64,000 bases of DNA. Source: Myxococcales bacterium (lineage in GTDB: Bacteria; Myxococcota_A; Polyangia; Haliangiales; Haliangiaceae). A program made the translations under genes and the position numbers. The notes under the pieces are model-generated. The model was not told where the DNA came from. It ran no database searches and saw only the letters and a list, made by a program, of their open reading frames with translations. Of this stretch, positions 1 through 11,072 are shown in pieces. The DNA lies in NCBI GenBank assembly GCA_016720595.1, contig JADKKI010000031.1, positions 121,345 to 185,344 of the forward strand. The letters run 5' to 3'. The stretch's first letter is position 1; every line of letters starts with the position of its first letter.

Positions 1-1578
1 CTTGCCCTCACCGCCGCCACCGCGTGCGGCGACGATCCGCCGGCCGCGATCACCTACGGTTCCCTGGGCTCGCTCAGCTCTCCCGCGGGCAAGGGCTCGT
101 GGCGCTTCGGCGTGGCGACCGCGGCCGCGCAGATCGAGGACATGAACACGGCGACCGACTGGTATCTGTGGACCCGCCCGATCGCCCAGGGCGGGCTCGG
201 CAAGGGCACGTTCGTCGGCGACGCGACCCGCGGCTACTCGAAGTTCCTCGACGACCTGGGCCTGGTCAAAGAACTCGGCGTCGACAGCTATCGGTTCTCG
301 ATCGAGTGGGCGCGGATCGAGCCCGTGAAGGATCAGATCGACGAGGCCGCGATCGCGCACTATCGCGCGCAGCTCGAGGCGATGAAGGCGATGGGGATCC
401 GCCCGCTGGTCACGCTGCATCACTTCTCGAACCCCGTGTGGGTCGCCGATCCGCGCGCTCTCGGCTGCCCCAACGGCCCGGAGCCCACCAACCTGTGCGG
501 CTTCGGCAGCGCGGGTGGCCCGATGATCGTCGCCGAGATGAGCCAGCACGCGACCCTGGTCGCGCAGCGGTTCGGCGACCTCGTCGATGACTGGGGCACG
601 GTCAACGAGCCGATCAACTACCTGCTCGCCGCGTACGGCCTCGGCCAGTTCCCGCCGGGCAAGGTCACGTTCAACAGCCTCACCACCGAGTTCGTCGCGG
701 TGATCCGCGACTACATCTCGATGCACGCCGCGATCTACAAGGCGCTCAAGGCCGCGGACACCATGGACGCCGACGGCGACGGCATCGCCGCCGAGGTCGG
801 CATGTCGATGGCGGTCGCCGACTGGGAGCCAGCGCGCAAGAACGCACCATCGACCAACCCCGACGACATCGCCGCGCGCGACCGGCTGGTCTACCTGTTC
901 CACTACGTGTTCGTCGACTCGATCATCAACGGCACGTTCGATGCGAACCTCGACGGGGCCTCCGACGAGCAGCACCCCGAGTGGGCTGGCACCCTCGACT
1001 GGCTCGGCCTGCAGTACTACTTCCGCGCCGGCGTCTCCGCAGATCGGCCGCTGTTCCCTGCCCCGGCGAACCTGACCGCGTGCACCAGCGGCCTCGACAC
1101 CGGCTCGTGCCTCCCGGCACCCGACGTCAGCTACTGCGTCCCCAAGATGGGCTACGAGGGCTACACCGACGGCATCGGCGACGTCCTCATCGCGTTCTCG
1201 CGCCGCTACCCCAGCCTGCCGCTCGTGGTCACCGAAGCCGGCATCTCCACCGAGGTCGGCACCCGGCGCGCCGAGAACATCGTGCGCAACCTCGAATCGA
1301 TCCAGCGCGCGCTCGCCGCGGGCGTCGATGTCCGCGGCTACTACCACTGGAGCCTCACCGACAACTTCGAGTGGGCCGAGGGCTTCGGCCCCCGGTTCGG
1401 CCTGTACAAGGTCGACTACCAGACCTATGGCCGCACCGCCTCCGAGGGCGCGACCGTGTACGGCGCGATCGCCGCCGCCCGGACCATGACCACGCAGCAG
1501 CGCGAGACCTACGGCGGCACCGGGCCGATGACGCGCGAGGACGGCTTCACCGACGACGTGTTCTGCGCGAAGCAGTAG
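1..1578 (+). CDS. Glycoside hydrolase family 1 (beta-glucosidase-like) lipoprotein, 5' end cut off
   Basis: The reading frame is open from base 1, so the true start lies left of the window. The first residues (LALTAATACGDD) look like the end of a lipoprotein signal peptide with the acylated Cys at codon 9, so the enzyme is probably anchored to a membrane facing the periplasm or outside. The family 1 hallmarks are present: YRFSIEWARIEP, the acid/base Glu in TVNEP (codon 607-609), the nucleophile Glu in VVTEAG (codon 1234-1236; most relatives have TENG) and the C-terminal YYHWSLTDNFEWAEGF block. The family hydrolyses beta-linked glucosides or galactosides with retention; the substrate cannot be read from sequence. 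It ends 3 bases before the convergent trpA stop codon. Confidence 0.9.
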   Translation, partial: LALTAATACGDDPPAAITYGSLGSLSSPAGKGSWRFGVATAAAQIEDMNTATDWYLWTRPIAQGGLGKGTFVGDATRGYSKFLDDLGLVKELGVDSYRFSIEWARIEPVKDQIDEAAIAHYRAQLEAMKAMGIRPLVTLHHFSNPVWVADPRALGCPNGPEPTNLCGFGSAGGPMIVAEMSQHATLVAQRFGDLVDDWGTVNEPINYLLAAYGLGQFPPGKVTFNSLTTEFVAVIRDYISMHAAIYKALKAADTMDADGDGIAAEVGMSMAVADWEPARKNAPSTNPDDIAARDRLVYLFHYVFVDSIINGTFDANLDGASDEQHPEWAGTLDWLGLQYYFRAGVSADRPLFPAPANLTACTSGLDTGSCLPAPDVSYCVPKMGYEGYTDGIGDVLIAFSRRYPSLPLVVTEAGISTEVGTRRAENIVRNLESIQRALAAGVDVRGYYHWSLTDNFEWAEGFGPRFGLYKVDYQTYGRTASEGATVYGAIAAARTMTTQQRETYGGTGPMTREDGFTDDVFCAKQ

Positions 1579-1581
1579 CGG

Positions 1582-2379
1582 TCAGCGCGCCATCGCGCCG
1601 GCGAGCTCCGCGATCAGCGCGGCGACCCGTCCGGGCGCACCCGCGGCGTCGCCCGCGGCCACGCGATCGACCAGGGCGGTGCCGACCACCACGCCATCGG
1701 CGATCGTCGCGAAGCGCGCCGCATCCGCCGGCGTTCGGATCCCGAACCCGACCGCCACCGGGGCCTTGGCCGCATCGCGGATCAGCGCCAGGCGCGCGGG
1801 ATCCACGGGGGCGGCGGCCTTGGCGCCCGTCACGCCGGTGAGCGAGATGTAGTAGACGAACGGCGCCGCGAGCGGCCCGAGCCGCGCGATCCGCTCGGGG
1901 GTCGAGGTCGGCGCGACCAGCGGGATCACGCCGACCCCGTGGGCGGCGAGCGGCGTGGCGAGCTCCGCGAGCTCGTCGATCGGCAGATCCACGGTGAGCA
2001 CCGCATCGATGCCCGCGCGTGCGGCGCGCTCCGCGAACAGCGCGGGCCCCATCACGAAGATCGGATTGTAGTAGCCGAACAGCACGATCGGCGTCTCGAC
2101 ACCGCGGCGACGCAGCTCGGCGACCGCGGCGAGCGCACCGGGGAGGCTGGCACCTCGCTCGAGCGCGCGCTCCATCGCTCGCTGGATCGAGGGCCCATCC
2201 GCCGAAGGATCACTGAACGGCACGCCCAGCTCGATCACATCCGCGCCCGCGCGGGCCGCGGCCTCGACGACCGCGATCGAGGTCTGGACATCGGGATCAC
2301 CGAACGTGAGGTATGCGACGAGCGCCGCGCGCTGCTGCTCGCGTGCGCGATCGAAGGCCGCGCGCAGCCGCGCGGTCAC
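1582..2379 (-). CDS. trpA: Tryptophan synthase alpha chain
   Basis: TrpA cleaves indole-3-glycerol phosphate to indole and glyceraldehyde-3-phosphate and channels indole to TrpB in the cytoplasmic alpha2beta2 complex. The 265-residue length is normal. The catalytic blocks are visible: the Glu in [11 protein letters not shown] and the Asp in FSDPSADGP, followed by the flexible TGVTGAK loop and the phosphate-binding GFGI segment. It starts with GTG inside the trpB stop codon (GTGA, 4-base overlap), so the two chains are translationally coupled. Confidence 0.97.
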   Translation of the reverse strand: MTARLRAAFDRAREQQRAALVAYLTFGDPDVQTSIAVVEAAARAGADVIELGVPFSDPSADGPSIQRAMERALERGASLPGALAAVAELRRRGVETPIVLFGYYNPIFVMGPALFAERAARAGIDAVLTVDLPIDELAELATPLAAHGVGVIPLVAPTSTPERIARLGPLAAPFVYYISLTGVTGAKAAAPVDPARLALIRDAAKAPVAVGFGIRTPADAARFATIADGVVVGTALVDRVAAGDAAGAPGRVAALIAELAGAMAR

Positions 2380-3605
2380 GGCGTCACCGCCTGGGCGCGG
2401 CGGTTGGCCACGGTGACCATGTCCTTGTCACCGCGGCCCGAGAGGCCAACGATCACGATGCCGGCCTTGCCGACGAGCGAGGCCACCTCGTCGAGAGCGG
2501 CGATCGCGTGCGCGGTCTCGAGCGCGCACAGGATGCCCTCGGTGCGAGCGAGGCGCTCGAGCCCGGCCAGCGCCTCGTCGTCGGTGCGTGCCACGTAGGT
2601 CGCGCGCCCAGACACCTTCCAGAACGCGTGCTCCGGGCCCACGCCGGGATAGTCGAGCCCGGCGCTGATCGAGTGCGCGTGCGCGATCTGTCCGAGCCGT
2701 GCCTCGTCCTCGTGGGTCAGCACGTAGCTCTTGCTGCCGTGGAGCACGCCCACGCGGCCGGCGCCGAGCGTGGCCGCGTGACGGCCCGTGGCCACGCCGT
2801 CTCCGGCGGCCTCGACCCCGACCAGCCGTACGCTCGCATCGCCCACGAACGGCGCGAACAGCCCCGCCGCGTTGCTGCCGCCGCCCACGCACGCCACCAG
2901 CGCATCGGGCAGCCGCCCCGCCGCCGCGCGGAGCTGCACCTTGGCCTCGCGACCGATCACGCTCTGGAGGTCACGGACCATCCATGGATAAGGGTGCGGG
3001 CCGGCGACCGAGCCGATCAGATAGAACGTGTCGCCGACGTTGGTGACCCAGTCACGCATCGCCTCGTTCATCGCGTCCTTGAGCGTGCGCGTGCCGCTCT
3101 CGACGGGATGGACCGTGGCGCCGAGCAGGCGCATGCGCTCGACATTGAGCGCCTGGCGCACCACATCCTCGGCCCCCATGTAGATCTCGCACGGCACGCC
3201 GAACAGCGCGGCCACCGTCGCGGTCGCCACGCCGTGTTGCCCGGCCCCGGTCTCCGCGATCAGCCGCCGCTTGCCCATGCGCCGCGCGAGCACGGCCTGA
3301 CCGATGCAGTTGTTGATCTTGTGCGCGCCCGTGTGATTGAGGTCCTCGCGCTTGAGGTAGACCTCCGCGCCCACCTCCGCGGACAGCCGCCTGGCGTGAT
3401 ACAGGCGCGACGGTCTCCCGACATAGTCAGCGAGCAGCCCGTCGACCTCGGCCCAGTACGTGTCGTCGGAGCGCGCCGCTCGCCACGCGAGCTCGAGCTC
3501 GGCGATCGCCGGCATCAGCGTCTCGGCGACGTACTGGCCGCCGAACTCCCCGAACCGTCCACCGATGGGCTCAGCGAGCTGAGCGATCTCGTCCGCGGTC
3601 GACAT
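2376..3605 (-). CDS. trpB: Tryptophan synthase beta chain
   Basis: TrpB is the PLP enzyme that condenses indole with serine to give tryptophan. At 409 residues it has the usual length. The PLP lysine lies in HTGAHKINN, followed by [14 protein letters not shown], the phosphate-binding GGGSNAAG loop and the late [12 protein letters not shown] block. An open frame extends upstream to 3719, but I chose the ATG at 3605 because an AGGAG-like ribosome site lies just before it and the family's conserved N-terminus begins there. A -10-like TACCCA also sits 7 bases upstream of the ATG. The gene leads trpBA, about 4.3 kb from trpEGDCF, and is divergent from the gene starting at 3637. Confidence 0.97.
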   Translation of the reverse strand: MSTADEIAQLAEPIGGRFGEFGGQYVAETLMPAIAELELAWRAARSDDTYWAEVDGLLADYVGRPSRLYHARRLSAEVGAEVYLKREDLNHTGAHKINNCIGQAVLARRMGKRRLIAETGAGQHGVATATVAALFGVPCEIYMGAEDVVRQALNVERMRLLGATVHPVESGTRTLKDAMNEAMRDWVTNVGDTFYLIGSVAGPHPYPWMVRDLQSVIGREAKVQLRAAAGRLPDALVACVGGGSNAAGLFAPFVGDASVRLVGVEAAGDGVATGRHAATLGAGRVGVLHGSKSYVLTHEDEARLGQIAHAHSISAGLDYPGVGPEHAFWKVSGRATYVARTDDEALAGLERLARTEGILCALETAHAIAALDEVASLVGKAGIVIVGLSGRGDKDMVTVANRRAQAVTP

Positions 3606-3636
3606 CCGCTCCTGGGTAGCATGGTACGACCGGCTC

Positions 3637-4206
3637 GTGCAGCGATTGGCCGTGCTCGCGATCATCCTCGGGACCTCCGCGCCCGTCGCCGCTGATGACG
3701 CCCCGCTGATCACCACCACCTGCTCCCCCGTCGCGTGCGACGGCGTGCCGCCGATCGAGCGGCATCCACAGCTCCAGGCGGATCTCGGGCTGTCGGTGAT
3801 CCAGCTCGCCTACGAGCAGCCGATCGGGAGGCACCTCGCTGCATCCCTGTCCGCCGGGGTGTTCGGCAGCTACTTCCTGCCGTGGTTCGATCTCGGCGAC
3901 AAGGTGATCGGCGTCGGCGGTGGCATTCGCGTGACCTGGTTCGCACGCGAGACCGGACGTGGGTTCTACGTGGCGCCGTATCTCCGCGTGCATCGCGTCA
4001 GCGGTGACCACGACGACGTGCACGGGACCGGGCTCGGGTTCTCCACCGGCGTGTTCGCCGGGTGGGCGTTCCGCCTGACCTCCCGCCTCGATCTGCGGAT
4101 CGGCGCGGGCGCCCAGTACATCCGTCACCACCTCGACACGCCGGGCGGTGCGACCTCGTCGACGCCGTTCGTCGCGCTCGATGCGCTCGTCGGCTTCCGG
4201 CTGTGA
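3637..4206 (+). CDS. Secreted beta-barrel-like protein, first of a tandem pair
   Basis: I do not recognise a named family. The 189-residue product has a Sec-type signal peptide (about residues 1-19, ending PVAADD) followed by alternating polar/hydrophobic beta-strand patterns. It ends in a short hydrophobic stretch (LVGFRL) like outer-membrane barrel proteins. It clearly resembles the next gene: both share the spacing of LGxx[22 protein letters not shown], a glycine-rich turn, RLDLRIGAG and a final G(F/Y)RL. The start is GTG. A weak -10-like TACGAC lies 6 bases upstream. Its stop codon overlaps the next gene's start (TGATG), so the pair is co-translated. Confidence 0.7.
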   Translation: MQRLAVLAIILGTSAPVAADDAPLITTTCSPVACDGVPPIERHPQLQADLGLSVIQLAYEQPIGRHLAASLSAGVFGSYFLPWFDLGDKVIGVGGGIRVTWFARETGRGFYVAPYLRVHRVSGDHDDVHGTGLGFSTGVFAGWAFRLTSRLDLRIGAGAQYIRHHLDTPGGATSSTPFVALDALVGFRL

Positions 4207-4733
4207 TGCGATCGCTGGTCGCCACGCTGGTCACCACGTTGGTCTGGCTGACCGCGACCGCGGCGGCCGAGCCGGCGCTGCGCCCACAGCAGCTGCAGCT
4301 CGATCTCGGGACCGGCGTGATCGGCGTCGGCCTCGAGCTCCCGGTCGCGCCGCACCTCGCCGTGCAGGTCGAGGCCACCGGGTTCTCCACGTTCTTCCTG
4401 CCGCTGGTGGGCGGCGGCGTGAATGTCGTGGGTGCGGGCGTGGGCGTGCGGCCGACCTGGATCGCGGGGCGCGACGGCCGCGGACTGTTCGTCACGCCGA
4501 TGTTCCGCCTCGCCTACGTCGGCGCCGAGAAGGAGACCGGCGAGCACGGCCACGGGCTCGCGATCGCGACGGGTCTGACCGTCGGCCAGGCGTTCCGCGT
4601 GGGCCAGCGGCTCGATCTACGCCTCGGGTTCGGCGGCCAGCTGATCCACTACGACGTCCGCACCGCCGGCGGTCCGTTGACCGCCACGGTGCCGTTCCTC
4701 GCGCTCGAGCTGGTGATCGGCTACCGGCTCTAA
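4206..4733 (+). CDS. Secreted beta-barrel-like protein, second of a tandem pair
   Basis: This 175-residue product has a signal peptide (about residues 1-21, TATAAAEP) and the same strand pattern as the gene before it, including FFLPLVGGG, VGVRPTW, GRGLFVTPMFRL, RLDLRLGFGGQ and the final VIGYRL. An open frame extends upstream to 4062, but the ATG at 4206 overlaps the previous stop codon by one base and is followed at once by a typical signal sequence, so it is the likely start. The two genes look like a duplication that has diverged considerably. An outer-membrane location is inferred; the function is unknown. Confidence 0.7.
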   Translation: MRSLVATLVTTLVWLTATAAAEPALRPQQLQLDLGTGVIGVGLELPVAPHLAVQVEATGFSTFFLPLVGGGVNVVGAGVGVRPTWIAGRDGRGLFVTPMFRLAYVGAEKETGEHGHGLAIATGLTVGQAFRVGQRLDLRLGFGGQLIHYDVRTAGGPLTATVPFLALELVIGYRL

Positions 4734-5098
4734 CCCGCGCGGTGCTTGAGCTCGTCGATGTCCCGCTCGCAGCGCTCGACTCGATCGCGGAGCTCGAACC
4801 GATCTTTCAACAGCGCGTACAGATCGCGCGTGGCAGCGATCTGCTCGGCAATCCGCGTCGCCGTCCGGACCTCCGATTCGAGGAGTCGCTTCCCGTTCTC
4901 GTGATCGACCTCCTCGATCCGCAGGCCGATTCCGTCGATCCGACGCCCGAGGTCATCGCGAACACCATCGATCCGGCGACCGAGATCCTCGCGCACACCG
5001 TCGATCCGCCGTCCCAGATCGTCCACGCGCACGTTCGTCGTCCGAATCTCATCGCGGATCTCGATCAGGATCCGGACCGTGAGGTCATCGCTCTCCAT
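4730..5098 (-). CDS. Small coiled-coil protein with 11-residue repeats
   Basis: The 122-residue charged protein has no signal peptide. Residues about 20-60 carry three near-identical 11-residue units (V-R-x-D-L-G-R-R-I-D-G), and the whole chain has long-helix composition. Eleven-residue periodicity is typical of right-handed or straightened coiled coils. I chose the ATG at 5098 because GGAG lies 8 bases upstream, and a good -10 hexamer (TACAAT, plus-strand 5108-5113) precedes it. Its 3' end overlaps the convergent barrel-like gene by 4 bases. The function is unknown. Confidence 0.65.
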   Translation of the reverse strand: MESDDLTVRILIEIRDEIRTTNVRVDDLGRRIDGVREDLGRRIDGVRDDLGRRIDGIGLRIEEVDHENGKRLLESEVRTATRIAEQIAATRDLYALLKDRFELRDRVERCERDIDELKHRAG

Positions 5099-5247
5099 GA
5101 CATCTCCATTGTAGCGAGGTGGTTCGTTCCCAACCACAGCAGATTCGATGCCAGCGGCAACTGCCCGAACCTACACGGCGACCTGTCCGAGCCTGGCCGG
5201 CGTTCGGACGACCCGGCCGAGCCACGGACACGGGCCGGACACCGACT

Positions 5248-7080
5248 CTACTGGACGATCTCGACGCCGCGCTTCGCGAGCGTCTTCGCCGCTGCCAGGC
5301 CGGTGGCATCGAGCCGCGTGCCCACGAGGCCGAGCGTGCGGAGCCGCGGCAACGCGACCAGCGGCGAGGGATCGTGGATCTCGGTCGCGGAGAGATCGAG
5401 CGTGACCAGCGTGGTCTGGCGCGCGATCGTGTGGAGGGCCGCATCGGACAGATCGAGACCCGTCAGGGTCAGCGTGCGCAGGTGCGGCCACGCGTCGAGG
5501 TTCGCGATCGCCGCGTGCATCCGCGTGTCTCCGATCGTCAGCTCGTCGAGCTGGCGGAACCCGTGCAGCATCGGCAGCGCATCCTCGGAGACCTGCGTGT
5601 TCGCGAGGTGGAGCGTGCGGAGCTCGCGAAGCGGCGCGAGCCCGACCAGCGTCGTGTCGTCCGCGGCGGTGTTCTCGAGGTAGAGCCGTTCGAGGTCGGT
5701 CAGCGCGCCGAGGCTCGCGAGCCCGCTGCTACTGGCCGCGGCCTGCGAGAGCACGAGCGTGCGGAGCCGGGTCAGCTTCGCGATCCGCGCGATCGTGGGA
5801 TCGCCGACGCTGGTCTCCCCGAGCCCGAGCGCCTCGAGCCGCGGCGTCGTCTCGAGCAGCGAGAGGCCGGCATCGGTGACCTTGGTGCGCGAGAGATAGA
5901 GCTCCACCAGCTCGCCACTGACCGCACCACCGAGCGCGGCGTCACCCACGCCGGTGCGGTCGAGACGGAGGATCCGCATCCGCGGCATCGCGAGCAGCGC
6001 CGCGGCGCTGGCGTCATCGACCGGCGTCTCCGCGAGATCCACCTCCTCGAGCTGCCGCTGCTTCACGATCGACTGGATCGTCGGCAGCGTGATCGGCGTA
6101 CCGGCGAGCCGCAGCCGGCGGAGCCCCGGGCGGGAGGCGATGGTCTGGACCAGACGATCGTGGACCTTGGTGCCCGACAGCCCGACCTCGACCAGGTTCG
6201 GGGCCGCCGCGAGCCAGGTGAGATCGGCGTCGGTGGCCTTGTAGGTGGCCAGGGACGAGACATCGAACCGCGTGATCCCCGCCGCGAAGCCACCGAGTGT
6301 CGCGATCTCCTTGCCGACGAACGTGCTGTCGAGGAACAGCTCCAGCAGTGCGAGTGGCCGCAGCGCCGCCACCGTCCGCACGCCGACGTGCGTGCCGCCC
6401 AGATCGACGATCGCGAGCTTGTTCAGCGCGCCGAGCGCGGCGCCACCGACATCCGTGATCAGCGATCCGGACAGGTTCACGGCGTGGAGCTCGTGGAACG
6501 CTCCGATCGCCTTCATCCCGTGATCGGTGATCGCGCAGTCCTCGAGGTCGAGCACCTCGAGCCCTTCCAGCGCAGGGCGTGCCGCCAGCGCCGTCAGCGC
6601 TGCGTCGTCCGCCTGGGTGCGCGCCAGGTACAAGCGGCGCAGCGGGAGATCGAGCGCGGCGAGTGCGGTGGCATCGACGGTGGTGTCGTCGAGAATCAGC
6701 GCGGTGAGCCCGGGCAGCGCGGTCAGCTCCGAGATCCACTCCACCGTCACCGGCTGATCGCGCAGCGACAGGCCCGGCACCCCCTCGTCGCGCAGCGCCT
6801 GGACGGTGCGCACGAGCTGCGGCTGATCGAGCATGCGGGTGGGCTCGACGAACCACGGACCTGCGGGGAGCGTGGGCGGGGGCGACCCCGGCAGCTCCCC
6901 GATCTGATTCACGCCATCAGCCGTCCACACCATGACCCTCATCGGCACCGGCCAGGGCGACACCGGCCCGACCTTCGCCGCAGGGGGCGGCCGGACCGGC
7001 CGGGGCGCCGCGATCACCGGCGCTCGTGCCGTGGGTGGATGCGCGCAGGCGACGAGGACCGTGACGGCGAGGGCACGCAT
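5248..7080 (-). CDS. Leucine-rich-repeat lipoprotein
   Basis: The start at 7080 gives a clear lipoprotein signal (MRALAVTVLVAC, lipobox LVAC), so the 610-residue product is predicted to be membrane-anchored and exported. After a Pro-rich linker it consists almost entirely of about 17 leucine-rich repeats of roughly 22-26 residues with the pattern L-x2-L-x-L-x2-T-x-V-x-D-x2-L. This resembles the right-handed LRR solenoids common in planctomycetes and myxobacteria. Such proteins usually bind other proteins; no catalytic domain is present. The open frame continues upstream to 7398, but that stretch lacks a signal and is part of a damaged region. No Shine-Dalgarno is obvious. Confidence 0.8.
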   Translation of the reverse strand: MRALAVTVLVACAHPPTARAPVIAAPRPVRPPPAAKVGPVSPWPVPMRVMVWTADGVNQIGELPGSPPPTLPAGPWFVEPTRMLDQPQLVRTVQALRDEGVPGLSLRDQPVTVEWISELTALPGLTALILDDTTVDATALAALDLPLRRLYLARTQADDAALTALAARPALEGLEVLDLEDCAITDHGMKAIGAFHELHAVNLSGSLITDVGGAALGALNKLAIVDLGGTHVGVRTVAALRPLALLELFLDSTFVGKEIATLGGFAAGITRFDVSSLATYKATDADLTWLAAAPNLVEVGLSGTKVHDRLVQTIASRPGLRRLRLAGTPITLPTIQSIVKQRQLEEVDLAETPVDDASAAALLAMPRMRILRLDRTGVGDAALGGAVSGELVELYLSRTKVTDAGLSLLETTPRLEALGLGETSVGDPTIARIAKLTRLRTLVLSQAAASSSGLASLGALTDLERLYLENTAADDTTLVGLAPLRELRTLHLANTQVSEDALPMLHGFRQLDELTIGDTRMHAAIANLDAWPHLRTLTLTGLDLSDAALHTIARQTTLVTLDLSATEIHDPSPLVALPRLRTLGLVGTRLDATGLAAAKTLAKRGVEIVQ

Positions 7081-7139
7081 CGAGGAGGAGACAGCGGAGG
7101 ACGCTGGCGGTTGCGGGCACATGTGCGTCAGCCGCGCCA

Positions 7140-7636
7140 CGCCACGGCGATAGCGGCATGAACGTGATGCGATGACCGTCGGTGCCGCGGTTCTCGGCGG
7201 CAAGCAGCCCGAGCGCGCGGGACGGCGCATAGACCGCAGCGGCTCGGTCCCCGGTGGCGCGGCGATCGGTGTGACCGCCCCCCCCGCCCGCAGCCCCAGG
7301 ATCCGGCCGCCCCACCACGGATCGCGACCGCCGCTGCACGACGACGCCGGTGAGATCGTGGCGGCACCGCTGTCGTCCGGCGCCCGCGATCGGGGCAAGC
7401 CGGCCGTCGACCTCAGGTGCGGCTGCGGGGCAGCGATCCGCGCCGGTGGGTCCCGAGGTGCCCGGGGATCGTGACCACCTGCTCACCGACGAACCCGATC
7501 GCGGCGAACTCCACGACCTTCTTGACGGGCAGATCGATCGCGCTCGCCGGATCGAGGGAAGCGGGGAACACCCGCACCGCGCGGACCTTCGAGCGCAGGC
7601 CGCGGATCGTCCGGCGCGCCGGGCCGCAGCCGCGGA
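7140..7636 (-). pseudogene. Remnant of an unidentified gene, broken by frameshifts and a poly-G tract
   Basis: Three minus-strand frames in turn show coding-like third-position G/C. First comes a stretch with DLPVKKVVEFAAIGFVGEQ (to a stop at 7413-7415), then a frame reading DDSGAATISPASSC and DPWWGGRILGLRAGG, then a frame reading VYAPSRALGLLAAENRG and ITFMPLSP. Together they look like the C-terminal part of one protein encoded downstream of trpF, with its N-terminus lost in the poly-G tract at 7637-7908. I do not recognise the family. Either the gene is decayed or, more likely given the adjacent tract, the assembly is wrong here. The boundaries are approximate. Confidence 0.4.
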
Positions 7637-7911
<275 letters not shown>

Positions 7912-7919
7912 GGGCTTCC

Positions 7920-8555
7920 TCATGCCGCGCGCACCGCGGCCACGAACGCGGCGACCTTCGCGGCATCCTTGACGCCCGGCGCCGTCTCCACGCCGGTCGC
8001 GACATCGACGCCGAACGGCGCCACCTGTGCGATCGCGGTCGCGACGTTCTGTGGATCGAGCCCGCCCGCGAGCATGATCTGCTGCTGCGGGAACGCGCGC
8101 CGCGCCTCCTTTGCCAGCGCCCAGTCGAACGGCTTGCCGGCGCCGCCCCGCCCTGCCGAGGGCGTGTCGAGCAGGATCATCTCGGTCCGCCACTGATCGA
8201 GGTTCGCGACGTCCTTCGGCGCGCCGGTCGGGATCGCCTTCCACACCGGCAGGGTCGTCGCCTTGGCGAGCTCGGCGAGATCCTCCGGGTACTCGTCGCC
8301 GTGCAGCTGGATGGCATCGAGCTGCACGGCCTGCACGATCTCGAGGATCTCGTCTCGATCGGCATCCACGAACACGCCGACGAGCTTCGCGTCTCCGCTC
8401 GACCGCACGATGCCGGCGATCAGCGGTGCACGCTCGACCGCGAGGTAGCGCTTGGACTTCGGCCAGAAGTTGAGGCCGATGTAGTCCACGCCCGCCGCAC
8501 CGACGCGCGCCGCGTCGTCCGGCAGCGTGATGCCGCAGATCTTGATCTTGGTCAT
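7920..8555 (-). CDS. trpF: Phosphoribosylanthranilate isomerase
   Basis: TrpF converts N-(5'-phosphoribosyl)anthranilate to the carboxyphenylamino-deoxyribulose phosphate that TrpC uses. The 211-residue protein has the signature KICGIT with the catalytic Cys at residue 7, the conserved GLNFWPKSKR and QLHGDE segments, the general-acid Asp in LLDT, and the phosphate-binding LAGGLDPQNV. Its ATG overlaps the trpC stop codon (ATGA). It is the last intact gene of the trpEGDCF block; a damaged region follows. Confidence 0.96.
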   Translation of the reverse strand: MTKIKICGITLPDDAARVGAAGVDYIGLNFWPKSKRYLAVERAPLIAGIVRSSGDAKLVGVFVDADRDEILEIVQAVQLDAIQLHGDEYPEDLAELAKATTLPVWKAIPTGAPKDVANLDQWRTEMILLDTPSAGRGGAGKPFDWALAKEARRAFPQQQIMLAGGLDPQNVATAIAQVAPFGVDVATGVETAPGVKDAAKVAAFVAAVRAA

Positions 8556-9375
8556 GACGCCCCGGTCGCGCCGTCCGCCTCGGGCACCCCACGCAACACG
8601 CGCAGCGCGAGCCCAGGATCCGCCGCCCGCATCAGCTGCTCGCCGACGAGGACCGCGTGCGCCCCGACCGCGCCCATCAGCTTGACGTCCGCCGCGGTCT
8701 TGATCCCGCTCTCGGCGACCAGCACCACGTCGTGCGGCAACATCGGAGCGACCACCGACGTCAGCGACATGTCGATGTGGAACGTCCGCAGATCGCGGTG
8801 GTTGACCCCGAGCAGCGTGGTGCCCGCGGCGAGCGCGATCTCCGCCTCGCGCACGGTGTGGACCTCGACCAGCGCGTCGAGCTGATAGGTGTGCGCCGCG
8901 GCGAGCAACTCGGCGAGCTGCGCCGGCGAGAGCGCGGCCACGATCAGGAGCACCGCATCCGCACCCGCCGCGCGCGCCTCGGCCACCTGGTAGCTATCGA
9001 TCAGGAAGTCCTTGCGCAGGAGCGGCAGGCCCACGCGCTCGCGGACCCGCGCGAGGAAGGTCAGATCGCCGTCGAAGTACTGGCGATCGGTGAGCACCGA
9101 GATCGCCGCGGCCCCACCCTCCGCGTACGACGCCGCGATCACCGCCGGATCCGCGCCCGCACGGATCGCACCCGCCGAGGGCGATGCACGCTTGATCTCG
9201 GCCAGCACGCGCACCGGCTCTCCCGGGGCCCGCGTGAGCGCCGCGTGCAGGCTCCGCACCGGCCCGGCAGTCCGGGCGCGGGCCTCGAGATCCGCCAGCG
9301 TCACGCTGCGCTTCGCGGCCACCAGCTCCTCGCGCTTGGTCGCGAGGATGGTGTCGAGGATGTTCGAGCCGGTGG

Positions 9376-9379
<4 letters not shown>
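8552..9379 (-). CDS. trpC: Indole-3-glycerol phosphate synthase
   Basis: TrpC decarboxylates and cyclises TrpF's product to indole-3-glycerol phosphate. The 275-residue TIM barrel shows ILAxKREEL at the N-terminus, VLAEIKRASPSAG with the catalytic Lys, LLRKDFLIDSYQ, LVEVHT, GVNHRDLRTF and VAESGI. The frame is open far upstream through trpD, but the GTG at 9379 overlaps the trpD stop (GTGA) and begins the conserved N-terminus, so I used it. It is a separate protein, not the trpC-trpF fusion of enterobacteria. Confidence 0.96.

Positions 9380-11068
<1,689 letters not shown>

Positions 11069-11072
<4 letters not shown>

Noticed and set aside
5119..7161. 680-codon plus-strand frame opposite the leucine-rich-repeat gene
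   Set aside because: The repeats are obvious on the minus strand; the plus-strand frame has only Arg/Glu-rich sequence.
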